Shown here: one piece after another, positions 4,851 to 5,005 of the stretch
Layout of the letters: every line of letters begins with the position of its first letter
Numbering within the stretch: the stretch's first letter is position 1
From: CAYNOZ01 sp964398955
Lineage (GTDB): Archaea > Methanobacteriota_B > Thermococci > Thermococcales > CAYNOZ01
DNA: 5,005 bases
Reading direction: 5' to 3'
Assembly: GCA_964398955.1 (NCBI GenBank)
Contig: CAYNOZ010000086.1
Coordinates: 1-5,005, forward strand
Made by a program: the position numbers and the translations under genes
Notes under the pieces: model-generated
What the model was told of the DNA's origin: nothing
Database searches by the model: none
What the model saw: the letters and a program-made list of their open reading frames with translations, nothing else

Positions 4851-5005
4851 TTTACAAAACAAAACAAAAAACCATCATACTCCAAAAACAATTAATCGAA
4901 TTGACAAAACCTGTAAACAAACATAAAAACCAATACGAAAATTTATAGATAAAAACTACATAAAAAACTATAAAAAACCCAAAAGAAACAACCTAAGGTC
5001 CGGTC
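4851..5005. other. Intergenic region, A/C-rich, no gene seen
   Basis: No coding frame on the plus strand has a start codon here. The A runs at about 4951-4978 would read as oligo-T on the minus strand, so they could terminate a minus-strand gene coming from the right. No oligo-T terminator for xseAB is visible on the plus strand. Confidence 0.5.
4936..4949 (+). promoter_or_regulatory. Strong BRE plus TATA promoter reading off the right edge
   Basis: CGAAAA directly followed by TTTATAGA is close to the archaeal BRE/TATA consensus used for strongly expressed and stable-RNA genes. Transcription would start near 4970. The next 35 bases have no start codon, and the last nine (GGTCCGGTC) are abruptly GC-rich, so the gene driven is outside the window and may be an RNA. 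Confidence 0.5.

Noticed and set aside
4658..4891. 77-codon open frame on the minus strand opposite xseB
   Set aside because: Phe/Ser/Leu-rich antisense translation; the plus-strand frame has XseB features and coupling to xseA.
4890..4905. Short inverted repeat CAATT-N5-AATTG after xseB
   Set aside because: Only five bases per arm and no T run follows, so it is not a convincing terminator or operator.

Overview
The window looks like archaeal chromosome, AT-rich, probably from a euryarchaeon. Three things point that way: TATA-type promoters such as TTTATATA at 561-568 and CGAAAA followed by TTTATAGA at 4936-4949; Shine-Dalgarno sites of the GGTGATC/GGAG type close to start codons; and oligo-T termination without stem-loops. 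A short archaeal-style exonuclease VII large subunit next to a THEP1-like NTPase and a cobalamin/iron-type substrate-binding lipoprotein would fit a methanogen or halophile-related lineage (for example Methanonatronarchaeia-like). The lineage is inference and was not tested.

Layout. 1-516 (+) is a THEP1-like P-loop NTPase whose first few codons lie off the left edge. 517-620 holds its T-rich terminator, then a promoter and ribosome binding site for the next gene. 621-1739 (+) is a lipoprotein substrate-binding protein of a metal-chelate ABC transporter; its permease and ATPase are not in the window. It converges, 18 bases apart, on a two-gene minus-strand operon: a DUF296/PPC-domain protein (2960-2550) followed by a crotonase-fold protein of the ECHDC3 type (2534-1758) that lacks both hydratase glutamates. 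2961-3229 has no firm gene; it holds the operon promoter, an inverted repeat and a possible 23-residue membrane peptide. 3460-3230 (-) is a small unrecognised protein with a good ribosome binding site. It diverges from xseA (3631-4647, +) and xseB (4644-4850, +), the two subunits of exonuclease VII, translationally coupled by an ATGA overlap. 4851-5005 has no gene but carries a strong promoter reading off the right edge.

How they work together. The xseA-xseB pair is a clear functional unit for single-stranded DNA degradation. Its large subunit ends in a predicted membrane helix, which would place the nuclease at the membrane. The DUF296-crotonase pair is probably co-transcribed but has no known joint role. 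The rest are single genes without visible pathway partners.

A striking feature across the window is base asymmetry between strands. The NTPase gene is G/T-rich on its coding strand with very little C, whereas the 3' part of the binding-protein gene, the 76-residue gene and xseAB are A/C-rich on theirs. The sense of the asymmetry changes near 590, near 1740 and near 3500. I see no CRISPR array, insertion sequence, rRNA or complete tRNA. I found no convincing new multi-gene system; the best leads are the membrane-anchored exonuclease VII, the DUF296-crotonase pair and the compositional switches.
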